64,000 nucleotides of DNA from Salminus brasiliensis (taxonomy: Eukaryota; Chordata; Actinopteri; Characiformes; Bryconidae). This document shows positions 11,254 to 20,848 of this stretch, in pieces. A program made the translations under genes and the position numbers. The number at the start of each line of letters is the position of its first letter. Positions within the stretch are counted from its first letter, which is position 1. The stretch lies in the NCBI RefSeq assembly GCF_030463535.1, contig NC_132891.1:8272949-8336948 (forward strand), read 5' to 3'. The notes under the pieces are model-generated. The model saw only the letters and a list, made by a program, of their open reading frames with translations. It searched no databases and had not been told where the DNA came from.

Positions 11254-13129
11254 AACCAAAAACACATAAATGAGCATGGATAGCATAGCAAGACAAGTAA
11301 CAAGAAACACAGTTATAGTTATAACAGCTCTACTGCAGAACAGAACACTTCATATAAAGGCTTAAAAAAGGACAATAAAGCAGTGACAGGGTTTCTGATA
11401 TACAGGCTTTAGCACTGAGGTTCAGTCAGCTATTAAAGGCTTCATGACAGGAAGACTTATGCAACCGGAACTACAGACACTATGAGCTCCATTACAAAGA
11501 CCCTTGTCTGTGACAGTGCATATAGAGCACCCAGCTATTGAATTCTTAATGAATGTAGCACCATGCTGCAGTCAACACACACTGGTGGAGCTCCTTTCCA
11601 ACTAAGACTGAATATTATAAAGCACAGATCTCCTCCTCGTGCATTTTATTTAAATTAATGTATGAAAATATTGCTAAAACTCTGTTTTTTTATGTTTTCT
11701 AAATTATTTGCATGTTATGGATTTACAACTAACACTGAAGCATGAATCAGGTTCAGTGGGTTCCTTGTATGCTGCGTTCGTCAGGTGGAGCATTCCAAAT
11801 CTGCCTCAACACCAGTCGGAAGTCTCATGCTCATTACATTGTAAGGCGGAACAGCATTGTCCGGAGTGAGCTCAGTGCTTTTAACAAGACTGTTCTGCTG
11901 AACAAGCCGAGGTTTCCACGAATAAATTTGTCCATCATTACAGAACATGGAGGTTATTAGCAACCCGGTAGCCGTGTACTATATCTACATATGTGTAAGC
12001 CATTCTGAGTCAAGGCACCCTAATGGGCTAAAGCTAGAGCTGGAAAATGGACAACTTATTAACATCAGAAAAGAAATACATCCTCACAGCTGTACATCTG
12101 GAGCCCTTGAAAACTTCAAATAAATGAAGCTGCTGAAGAAGAGGATCTCTATCCAGAGGAAAAAGTATCCCATATTTCATGGAAAGAAGAAGAGCGGCTG
12201 CATCTAACAAAGTCCTCTGCTGTTTAAAGAAGTTTAAACTGTATATTTAAACATCAGAAACTAGGCCTCTGTTTCCTGCAGGTATAGACGGGTTTCCTGT
12301 TTACAGACTTTACTGGGTGCGCGCAGCCAGGGGGCAAAAGCACTCTGGAAACAAAGCCGGTCACTAGACTGTAATCTATGAAGGATTCACACTGTTAATG
12401 AAGTCTTGTTGACTCAATAGTAAACTACAGTTTCAGAGCTGGATCTGTTTGCTTGTTTTTCATCTATGATTTTTGTGATCCCATTGGAATATTAAACATT
12501 TTCCATTCATCTTCTGTGCGGTTGGTGCAGTTACTCGCTAGCATAAAGTGCTTTCTGCCCCCTGGTTGTGTCTATAGGAAGAATACATTGTCGGTCTGCT
12601 CGCTGGAATTCATTGGGAACAAGAATTAAATGGATTTTGTGTGTTAATGGTAGAATGGTACATTCTGCTTTTCTGCATTTCAATGAAAGCCCTTTGAGAT
12701 GGTGTGATGGCAGTAAGTCTAAACGCAATATGCATTAGGACTATATTCAAAAGGCCAAATTGCAGCTTTTTCAAACTACCCAGATATGTGTGGGCAGAGC
12801 CTTACATAGTTACATTTACACACAGTAAACAGCAGTGACGAATTCAACTCAAACAGGTTCAGCAGAAAGACTTTAATTGCAGACAAGTGAAAGAATTCAA
12901 ATTCCACCATTTAGTTTAAATGAAATCTCTGTTATGGATACACAGCAGATTCAAGCACTCAAAGCATTCCGGCCCCGTTCACCTGATGCACACTTTGTGT
13001 TGTGAATTTAAATTCTGAATGGCCAAAATTTCATATTTACCCATCAAGCTACAATTAAATTTAATTTCTATAAGTCTATAAGGTCCCCAAATGATGGTGC
13101 TCTTTTAGGACAAAGAAAAAAGAAATGGA

Positions 13130-13502
13130 ACCATATATGAAGATGGAAGCCCACGTTGAGTAAAAGGCATATGACAGCACTTGGTGTTTGCTGAATGGTA
13201 CTATGGCATCGTACTATGGAGTTGCTTCTCAGCCGACTGGAAACAACCGGGGAAAGAGTGAATGCAGATAAAGAGTCTGAATGTCCTTGAGTGGCCCAGC
13301 CAAAGCCCAGGTTTAAACCCCATCAAACCTGGCAGTTCAGACGCTCGGCATCCAATCAGACGGAGCTTGAGAAGATCTGCCATGAAGAATGGGATAAACT
13401 CCCCAAATCCAGGTGTGCAAATCTTGTAGAGACATATCCAAGAGGACTTGCGGCTGTAATTGCTGCCACTAGGGCTTCTACGACTGACTAAGGGGTCTGA
13501 AT
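13130..13502 (+). mobile_element. 3' fragment of a Tc1 transposon
   Basis: Includes cctTGAGTGGCCCAGCCAAAG and a frame ICHEEWDKLPKSRCANLVETYPRGLAAVI (about 13370-13460), the C-terminus of a Tc1 transposase, then aaggggtctgaatactg near the 3' TIR. The catalytic Glu region is broken by a deletion after aaccccatcaaacc. Confidence 0.75.
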
Positions 13503-13998
13503 ACTGTTATGAATAAGAGATTTCGGAGATCCTCAAGAGGTCCTTTTCCGAAGCATGTTTTCATTTTGTTATAATGGGTAATTAATATTGGGGATTGATG
13601 GGTAAAAACAGCAGCTGTAATGTGTAATATACATGTTGCATCGAGTAAAGGGGTCTGAATATGATCTGAATACATAAAAAAATCATATAAACAAATAGCT
13701 ATATACATTTTTATATAAAATTGTCAATGCCATACAAAAGCTGTATAAAATAGCACAGCCTGTTTTTAAAGTACACACACTTTATCTTCTCAGGCATGAT
13801 TGGTATGTCATAACATATATGGAAAAACATTTATATGGATGTTTAAGCTGTAAACCTCACATTATTGTGCTGTTACTGCTAAAAATTGACCTAATTTAAC
13901 CAGCAACAGTTCCTACATTGTAGGGAAGCAAAAAGAATAAAATATGGATTTACACAAATATACCATCACGGTCAGAATAAAACCTTGTAATTCAGACT

Positions 13999-14004
13999 TT
14001 TATT
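13999..14004 (-). terminator. possible dffa poly(A) signal
   Basis: TTTATT on + (AATAAA on -) about 120 bases past the dffa stop, a normal spacing for a short 3' UTR. Confidence 0.45.
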
Positions 14005-14125
14005 TTGAGCTTTAAAGACCATTAGTAACTAAATAATGCAATTAATGAGGTTCAGATGTGATGGCAATGACATACTGAAACATGTAACTGAAATCAGATC
14101 TGTACCTCCAGCTGCATGGCTCTGG

Positions 14126-14314
14126 CTATTTGCGCCGCTTGGCCTGTGTTCCCTCTTTCTTTGGCTGGGAGCGGGCACTGAGAGACTGCAGGGCTTGGAT
14201 CTGCTGCAGACGTTTATTCAACTCCCCTTCACATGCCTGCACCAACACAACGGTCCTCTCCCTGTTCCAGCCTAGAGCCTCCATCAAAACCTCCACCTCC
14301 TCCTGCAGCACCAT
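14126..14314 (-). CDS. dffa: dffa exon 6: C-terminal domain and stop
   Basis: 62 residues then TAG. VLMEALGWNRERTVVLVQACEGELNKRLQQIQALQSL parallels the human C-terminal helices, followed by a Lys/Arg-rich tail. It opens MV after acceptor gtgtag; this Met is internal. Confidence 0.94.
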   Translation of the reverse strand: MVLQEEVEVLMEALGWNRERTVVLVQACEGELNKRLQQIQALQSLSARSQPKKEGTQAKRRK

Positions 14315-17300
14315 CTACACAGGTACAGGTTTACAATCAGAAATACATTGGACAAAAATTCTGTCCTAAAAAGAAAGGTTCTATAAAGCATTCATTGGAG
14401 GTCTTCAAATCTGGACCTTGAATCCTGTTTCCAGTCCTGGATTCTGTTCTAGCTGGAAAGAAAAAGTTAATGTAATAGATTGGCCACTTAGTGTCACAAT
14501 AACCAAGGATTACAAAGTCCAGGACTGGAAACTGGATTCAAGGTTCAGACTTCAAGACCCCGGTCATAGAGGAACCCATTATAATAACATTCTATACAAG
14601 TCAATGCCACAGCCAGGTACAAATGTCTGAGTCCACATAAAAAAAAACTGTAATCTCTTTCATTTAAACCTAAAAGAAACCCGAATTTCATACGACTCTC
14701 AGGTGGATCTGATCTACTCATCAGAGGTTTTTGTATAGTGCACTATTTGGGGTTCCTGTATTTTGTAAGGGTGTCTAAAATGTAGTGCCGAATTTTCAGT
14801 GCACTGTAACAATCTCATCCTGCACTGTCATGTGTTGCATCCGAACAATGTCCACTAAACAGACGTGGAATACCCACAATCCACATGCCTTGTGTTTGGT
14901 TTGTAGATTTGTGCGCAGCTTCTCTGAGGAACGTTTAGATTGTTTATGCAATGCACTCTGCTGTCACACAGCACAATAGTGCTGTATATAGTAATCTGGA
15001 TTTTGGCATGTAGGGGATAGGGAATAGAGCACAGTTTCGGACACAGCTTTGGAGTCCATGCAGATGAAGTACATAATATTAATCAAATAAAAGGGTGAAA
15101 CACTAATTGAAATACTAAAAAAATCAGAAATGTATGTTAAAATGTCAAAGATTCTATTCTCCTTTTTCACTTTTCTTATTCTAAATTCTGCTAATAACAT
15201 CCACTTAAAGACTTTGTATTAAATTAGAAAAAAAGGAGCTGCAGTTTAAAAATCTCCAAACTGATTCTTACTGATATCCAGTATCCAAGTAACCCTGCCT
15301 ATATGTATCCATATAGCCAGACACTGAAAGATCTTTTCTATTGGAGTCAGCCTGTGGTCTGTGGTCTGCCCCAATGTCTGTGCTCATTAAATACTCCATC
15401 TTCTAATTTTCATGCTTTGACATGGGATTAATTTTGTAAATTAAAGTTAACAATAAATGAGTGACAGCTTGTCTTCATTGAGGTATATCCAGATGGGGTA
15501 CTCTTGGCTTTACTTTATTTTAGAACATAGAGGTATGGTGCCCTCATGTGGAACAACAATGAAAATGCATTGGGAAAACAACTTGTGTTCATCCTTTGCT
15601 TTCTTAAATTTGTAAGCAGCATACATATTGAGGATAATCGAGGAATCGGTGTGGTGCCCAGATCCAGTCCTTATCATCACTTACAACTATACGTATACCA
15701 CTCTGCAGAGTGCAGTTCCACCTCTCATTTTACCCATGTGATCCTCTTATACAAGGCCTTTAGGAGCATCTGATTACAGCCAGGAATGAAGGATACTAAA
15801 CTCCTCAGGGTAAATGGTAAATTACCAAGACCAGACTTCAGACATAAATATATATCAACTTTAATACACTATATTAAAAAACAGTGTATTAGCCTATGAG
15901 GGGACATGGGCATACTGTTACTCTGTAAGAATATGGTCGATTGTGTAAATACCTGCAGTTCCTCATTGGAGAGTCTTGTTTCAGGGCTTGTTCTGCCCTT
16001 AAGAACCAGCAGCACCCTAGAACAAAAGCCTGCGGCCGACTCCACCTCTTTCCCGTCTACTTCATCCAGTGCATTTTCCCCTGCAACACACACAGCATGC
16101 GAACTAGCTCTCAAAAGAAAACATTCTGTATTGAAAGTGCAATCAATTCAACTGCAGAGGATAGATTAAATAAGCCACTTTACTCAAAGTCACTTTCCTG
16201 TTAAGCTCTTAAATGACAAACAATTCATTTGTTATTGAGCAATATTGGGTTTTCCCCTGCACAAGGGCACCACCTTTTGGCTGCAGGATTTTAATGAACC
16301 CCAAAGCAAAGTGATTTATCTTCTCAGACTCCAGTCTCGCTTGGTGGTTCAGTTATTATTATATATTTGTTTTTAAATCTTACTAACAGAAGCTTTTCTG
16401 TCAAGAATCTCCTCACCAATTTGCTGCAGTACTTGGCCTTCCTCCTTCTCCACAACCTTCAGATAAAGCTGCAGCAGTTCTTTGGACTGCCTCTCCTCCT
16501 CTCTAAGGTCCAGGACCCTCTGTAAGGTGTCCTGCAATTCCTGGCTCTTCTTCTCAGAAAAGCCCAGCACTGGGGCGAGGTCTGCACAAGGGACGTCCAC
16601 CAGACTCTGTAGTGGGATGACAATTTTTTAAATGTTTACAAAAAGCAGGTGGTAAGATGACTGCCCACCGCCCTGGGTGTGTGTGTGTTCAATGCCACGG
16701 ATGGGTTAAATGCAGATGTTAAATTCAGCTGTACTGCTGTGTAACGGCTGTAAAATAGACTTAAGATTTTAACACAGATATCAGTACTGGAAAGCTATTT
16801 CATTTTTGGATATCCCTGCATTAGTGTTCTTAAAATATACAAAAAAAATAGTGAGTGTAAGAATGCATAGGTCTAGTACAGTTCAGTACAGGTGGGAACA
16901 TGTTTTTATGACGAATCACAACAGGCACGTGAATTCAACTACAGAGCAAGCTTTCCTCTGTGCATGACAGAGACCACACAATCTGCCTGTTTGGCTTTTA
17001 ACTCTACTCTAACTCTCTTTAACTATACAGATGCACATATCACTCATGCAGCACAAGCTGCTGCTAATGACAACATAGCACACAGAGAGGGGACCGTACT
17101 TCTGATTACTCAGGGAACTACACTGATTGGGGAACCTGGATATTAAGCATTTCTATTTTACATGAAACATAATGGGTAGGTATTATTTTAGCGGGAATAT
17201 ATAATACATAAGAGATAGATCTTCTTAATGAGCAGATAGATTTCTGCACATTAAAACAACTCAAATGAATGAAAACCTGTGTGCATTATTTGATGCTTTT

Positions 17301-19490
17301 TAGTTGTTGGAGTGTGAAACCAAATTAAACAAATGAAAAAAAAAATAATAATAAATTGCAGAGTGGACTTTAGCGAACAAGCCAGGTGTGAAAATAGATT
17401 TCTGATTTCTGTTCTGTTACAAACACTAAAAAATGAACAAAATGCAGCTATTTTACAGTCAAAGCTCAGTATAATCTAAACCCTGCGCACTTCCAGAATA
17501 AAAAAAAAACCCCACAATATTTAAAATATATATTGTTATTGATCACTTTTTTTATGTCAATATTTTCCTTAAGCAAATATCCTTCCTATATCATTGTGCA
17601 AACCCAGTTTGGATGCTCACCTTCAATTAAATGGTAAAAATGAACAGTAGCTTATTTTTAAGAATTATATGTTTTAAAGATATATTGGATATATTGGATT
17701 AAGAAAATATTGGATTGGTATTAGCCAATAAGCCAGACTTAACATTGATATCTGTAAAACAATCTTCTAATCAGAAAATTATGATTAGATTATGTTATGA
17801 TTAATAATCAAATTTTAGACTAAGCCTTTCTGATAAGTTTGGTCTGTCTTACAAACAGGATTTTATATCTTTTATTTAAATAAACTTCTTTATGTCTTGT
17901 TTTGTTTAAAACAATATATTATATCTATATTTAATAGGATTCCACATCATGCAAGTTTTGCAATGTACTTATTTAATAAATAGATATGAAATTAATATAC
18001 ATGTCGTTCCTCCTGGTTGACTAAAGTGGTTCGTCTCTGCAAGTGTTTTCTTTGCCAAGTGTTTTCTTTGCCAATGTTGCCACTAGCTTGCTCAATAGAG
18101 GCTCGAACCCCCTGGAGCTCTGTAAAGCTGCTGTGACAATATTTGTGGTGAAAAGTGCTATAGAAATAAATATGAATTGAAATGAACTCCTTCCCAACCT
18201 GGCATGTTAGAGAACTGTAAGTGAATGTCGAGATCACAATTCTAAGCCACAAAAGCTGTGATTCCTTTATTTGTCAAGAATCCTGCAGCAGATTTACAGG
18301 TAAGCGTGATGAGAAGTATGACCATCTGATATGACCATGAGGAAGTGTACCTCAGAATCTGGAGAGACATGTTTAACTAACCTGTAAATCTGCCTCCGAC
18401 ATAAGAATGATGCTGGCCAGGTCCTGTCTGAGCTGGTCTGCTAACACACACCAGGCGTCCCTGCCACCGTCCACTGCGTCCGTCTCCATATCAAGAGTCT
18501 CCGACCTGAGCCATGCTGTGCCTCCGTCAACTACAGAGAACAACACTGCTGATCAGGATCTGAGATGACCTTCAATAACGAGGCAATGCTTACCTTCACA
18601 GACGAGCTTACATCTTTTAGCAGGTGTCCACACCTCGTTAGCACCCAACAGCATGAACTTGGTGTTTGAAGGGAGACACAAGAAGTAGATCTCATCTTCC
18701 ACGATAGTGCCATCATCTTCAAGCACCACGGACACTGAGGAATCAGGTGTGAAGCCCAACGTTTCCCTGCCTGTGTGAAGGGAAACAGATATTAGTATCA
18801 GCATTAAAGCATGGGATGGGTTATTAAAGCAGATGCTGGCAGTAAAGTTATTTATACAGTGGGCAAAGCATCTCATTTGACCAGGTGCTTAAACTTAGTG
18901 CTTAAAACTGTATAATCTTCCTGTATAACCATAGTTGGTACATAATCATCAGATTAATATACAGAAAGAAGAAGTGTGACTGGGAAAGTGATCCCACAAG
19001 ATCTAACTACAACACTGTGTGAAGTGCTCAAGCTACTTTTGGGGGGTGTTTGTTGTTGTTGGACTAACTTTCTGTCCTTTCTTAATTAAGTAGCTAGCTA
19101 GCATTAGCTGGGGAAAATGTGACTTCAGGAAGTCCCCATTTTAATCAAATCCAGAAATCACGAGTCTTATGACAGACTCCCCTGCAACTTTTAAGTCCAC
19201 CTTAAATAACGCAGCAGGCGCAGGCGGCGGTTCAGCCTCCAGGTCTCCAGAATGCAGCTAGCTAGCCAACGGTTGCGCAATTTAAGGTGGAACGATGAAA
19301 TAGAGAGCCAACTTTAGCTAACTTCGCTTATCATTTATGAGCAGTTCAAATACAGGGCTTAAACCGTGGACTGTCTAGCTAGCTATACCGTTTACCCACC
19401 CTTTGTTTTGAGCTGATCCAAAGAAGACACTGCCAACCCGAAACATTTCAGTCGGCTGCAGTTACACACTTTACAAGGCTTCGCAGTCAT
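14126..19490 (-). CDS. dffa: DNA fragmentation factor subunit alpha (ICAD/DFF45)
   Basis: Chaperone and inhibitor of the apoptotic nuclease CAD/DFFB; caspase-3 cleavage releases the nuclease. Six coding exons: 19400-19490, 18594-18770, 18382-18530, 16384-16606, 15953-16080, 14126-14314. Lengths 91, 177, 149, 223, 128 and 189 sum to 957 nt: 318 residues plus stop, against 331 in human. All joins are GT-AG and in frame. CIDE-N spans about residues 3-90 (DDGTIVEDEIYFLCLPSNTK is diagnostic). A helical C-terminal region (REEERQSKELLQLYLKVVEKE; LGWNRERTVVLVQACEGEL) follows. Caspase-type sites: METD at 104-107 and DEVD at 219-222, matching the positions of human DETD117 and DAVD224. The tail is basic (KRRK), as in the long nuclear isoform. 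The start is the first ATG at 19490, just before KPC. Confidence 0.94.
14399..14558. mobile_element. hairpin MITE, copy 2
   Basis: Long inverted arms: accttgaatcctgtttccag against ctggaaactggattcaaggt, one mismatch. Lies in dffa intron 5. Confidence 0.75.
14725..15060. mobile_element. possible MITE in dffa intron 5
   Basis: Contains tatagtgcactatttggggt and ggggatagggaatagagcac, modules of a common fish non-autonomous repeat. Ends not defined. Confidence 0.35.
15953..16080 (-). CDS. dffa: dffa exon 5: second caspase site
   Basis: Translation RENALDEVDGKEVESAAGF then LSNEELQ. DEVD is a textbook caspase-3 site and sits where human has DAVD224. Acceptor gtgttgcag, donor CAG|gtattt. Confidence 0.93.
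16384..16606 (-). CDS. dffa: dffa exon 4: central helical domain
   Basis: Encodes SLVDVPCADLAPVLG through QLYLKVVEKEEGQ; similar in order to human LVDAPCSDLAQEL and LLQLYLQALEKEG. Acceptor cccactacag, donor TTA|gtaaga. Confidence 0.94.
16617..18381 (-). other. dffa intron 3
   Basis: 1.8 kb, AT-rich. Holds a fragment of the TTTAACCC-type interspersed repeat (16655-16735, reversed) and a dispersed repeat at 18045-18185. Nothing coding. Confidence 0.6.
18045..18185. repeat. dispersed repeat (AAAGCTGCTNTGTGAC family), copy 1
   Basis: Shares ttgcca...ttgctcaatag and tgtaaagctgctgtgacaat...ctatagaaataaa with 26040-26270; the copy at 60249-60571 is reversed. Confidence 0.5.
18382..18530 (-). CDS. 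dffa: dffa exon 3: linker with first caspase site
   Basis: Starts VDGGTAWLRSE, matching the SDGGTAW stretch of human DFFA, then METD, then LADQLRQDLASIILMSEADL. Donor CAG|gttagt, phase 0. Confidence 0.93.
18594..18770 (-). CDS. dffa: dffa exon 2: core of CIDE-N
   Basis: Encodes RETLGFTPDSSVSVVLEDDG and the YFLCLPSNTKFMLLG strand. Acceptor ttcacacag, donor GAAG|gtaagc. Confidence 0.93.
18771..19399 (-). other. dffa intron 1
   Basis: Unremarkable; a few tagctagc palindromes near 19090 and 19256. No element identified. Confidence 0.5.
19400..19490 (-). CDS. dffa: dffa exon 1: start of CIDE-N
   Basis: Opens MTAKPCKVCNCSRLKCFG; ends one base into a codon at AAGG|gtgggt. Lacks the short acidic leader of mammalian DFFA. 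Four Cys in the first 16 residues are unusual. Confidence 0.88.
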
Positions 19491-19700
19491 CTTAGCGCCA
19501 GTTATCTTCGGCTGCCAGTGCAAAATGTTACAGACGTATTGGGAAATATCACCACCAAACGCCAGCTGCGTTAGTCACACGGCTCGCTGTTTGTTTTCAT
19601 CTGCAGTTCTCCTTCTTGACGTTTTTCAGCGTATCGCACACAGCGGTGTATATCGCCACCCACAGGCAGAACGGAAAAGTGCCGCCTAGTCTGGGAGTGC
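19491..19700 (-). promoter_or_regulatory. dffa 5' flank / presumptive promoter
   Basis: Immediately upstream of the dffa ATG the DNA becomes richer in CpG (cagcgg, atcgcc, cgtatcgc) than the AT-rich flanks. No TATA box was seen. The start site cannot be fixed by eye. Confidence 0.4.
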
Positions 19701-20074
19701 TGAGGACTTCCCTCCACCACCAGACTTCCCCATGTTTTCCAGGGATTTTTTTTTTAACTGTTTAGCCAAATCTTCCCTCCCACTGTCCTCTCATTACATA
19801 TTTTCCACTAAATCTCCCTCATTATTTTTACCTCTCAGTAAATAAATCCTCTCTGATGATTCATATTATAGTTATTATTAACATAATTGAGAAATATCAA
19901 TAACAATAAGTCTGAACAATATTGTCACTAACAAATATTGAATTGTTCATCCAGTGTTTTTTGTCCCCTTTGCAGCGTAATGTTTTCTGCTGTTCTGCTT
20001 TTCTCTTTATTGGTCAACCAGCATCACACCAGCATCAGACCAGGATAAACCAGCTGTTGTGTGTTGAACAGCAG

Positions 20075-20170
20075 CTCGCAGGTCATCCGCCCGGAACCTG
20101 GCACGCAGGGGCCCCTCCAACCCTTCCAGCGAGCCGTCCACAGCCCCGCTCCCTCCTCCTCTTCTCCCCT
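20075..20170 (-). other. GC-rich open stretch, possible further exon
   Basis: Minus-strand frame SGAVDGSLEGLEGPLRARFR and on is open and GC-rich, unlike the AT-rich surroundings. No convincing acceptor; it could be the 3' end of the unrecognised gene or chance. Confidence 0.2.
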
Positions 20171-20457
20171 CCCAGTCAAAACAACCAAATCAAATCACGC
20201 CTGTACTGAAATTAGTCTTTAACATGAACATAAGGCTTGTTATCTTACTTTCTCCCAACATCAAAGGAATCTTTCTAGGGATGTTCAGACTGATGCTGAA
20301 GTACTGAGACTTCCAGTAAAGTTCATTAGACAGTATAAGCCAGTATCTATTTATCCCTTCTGTTGGTGTTGAAAATGTGAGCTGGGGTTTAAAGTGGAGG
20401 AGATCTTCATTGTGTTGTGTTGTAAAGAGGAAACGCCCAATTTACTGGTTAAATGAC

Positions 20458-20514
20458 TCAAAGGACACAAAGTTGAATGACCTAAAGGTTGGGTGAGGGG
20501 GGGGGGGTGGAGTA
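20458..20514 (+). repeat. G-rich tract
   Basis: Contains gggtgaggggggggggtgg; otherwise 19700-20580 shows nothing definite apart from the GC-rich stretch noted separately. Confidence 0.5.
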
Positions 20515-20726
20515 ATATAGAAAATATGGCCTGGAGCTTCATATCTTCATGTTTGTGTTAAACATGTGTAAGAAAAGCTGAATGTCTTCTTTACTGTCTT
20601 GCTTGCTCTTTCCTTCTGCTGCTTTCTCTCCAGCTCATACTTCTTCCTTGCATCCTTCACTTTTTGCTTTGTCTCTCATTTTCTGCATAAATACATTTGT
20701 TCAACTGTCTTCTCCTCTTTCTTTAC

Positions 20727-20848
20727 CTGTTCCAGCTCTTTTTATATATATTTTTTTCACAGTACATTCCTTCGAAGGCCTGCTTTAGCTCATTCTCATC
20801 ATTCTTCCTCATGTCTACCGTGATTTTCTTAAAGCAGCTCAATAAGCA
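20727..20848 (-). CDS. unrecognised gene, charged exon, and broken continuation
   Basis: Frame CLLSCFKKITVDMRKNDENE then LKQAFEGMYCEKN, acceptor gatgcag (or ctttaag at 20828), donor ACAG|gtaaag. Below it, 20580-20735, another frame continues the coiled-coil-like run ELEQVKKEEKTVEQMY, hits a TGA, and resumes KQKVKDARKKYELERKQQKE. The gap is too short for an intron, so this looks like one exon with a frameshift and a nonsense change, or an assembly indel in the A-rich tract near 20745. Confidence 0.4.

Larger units (their letters stand above)
9356..13998. other. intergenic region between masp2 and dffa (tail-to-tail)
   Basis: 4.6 kb between convergent genes. AT-rich, with a TTA run at 10692-10715, an A/TAA/TA run at 11211-11253 and a Tc1 remnant near 13.1-13.5 kb. 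No coding exon, CORT-type somatostatin motif or RNA gene was seen. Confidence 0.6.

Noticed and set aside
14036..14421. Plus-strand frames over 14.0-14.4 kb
   Set aside because: Antisense shadows of dffa exon 6.
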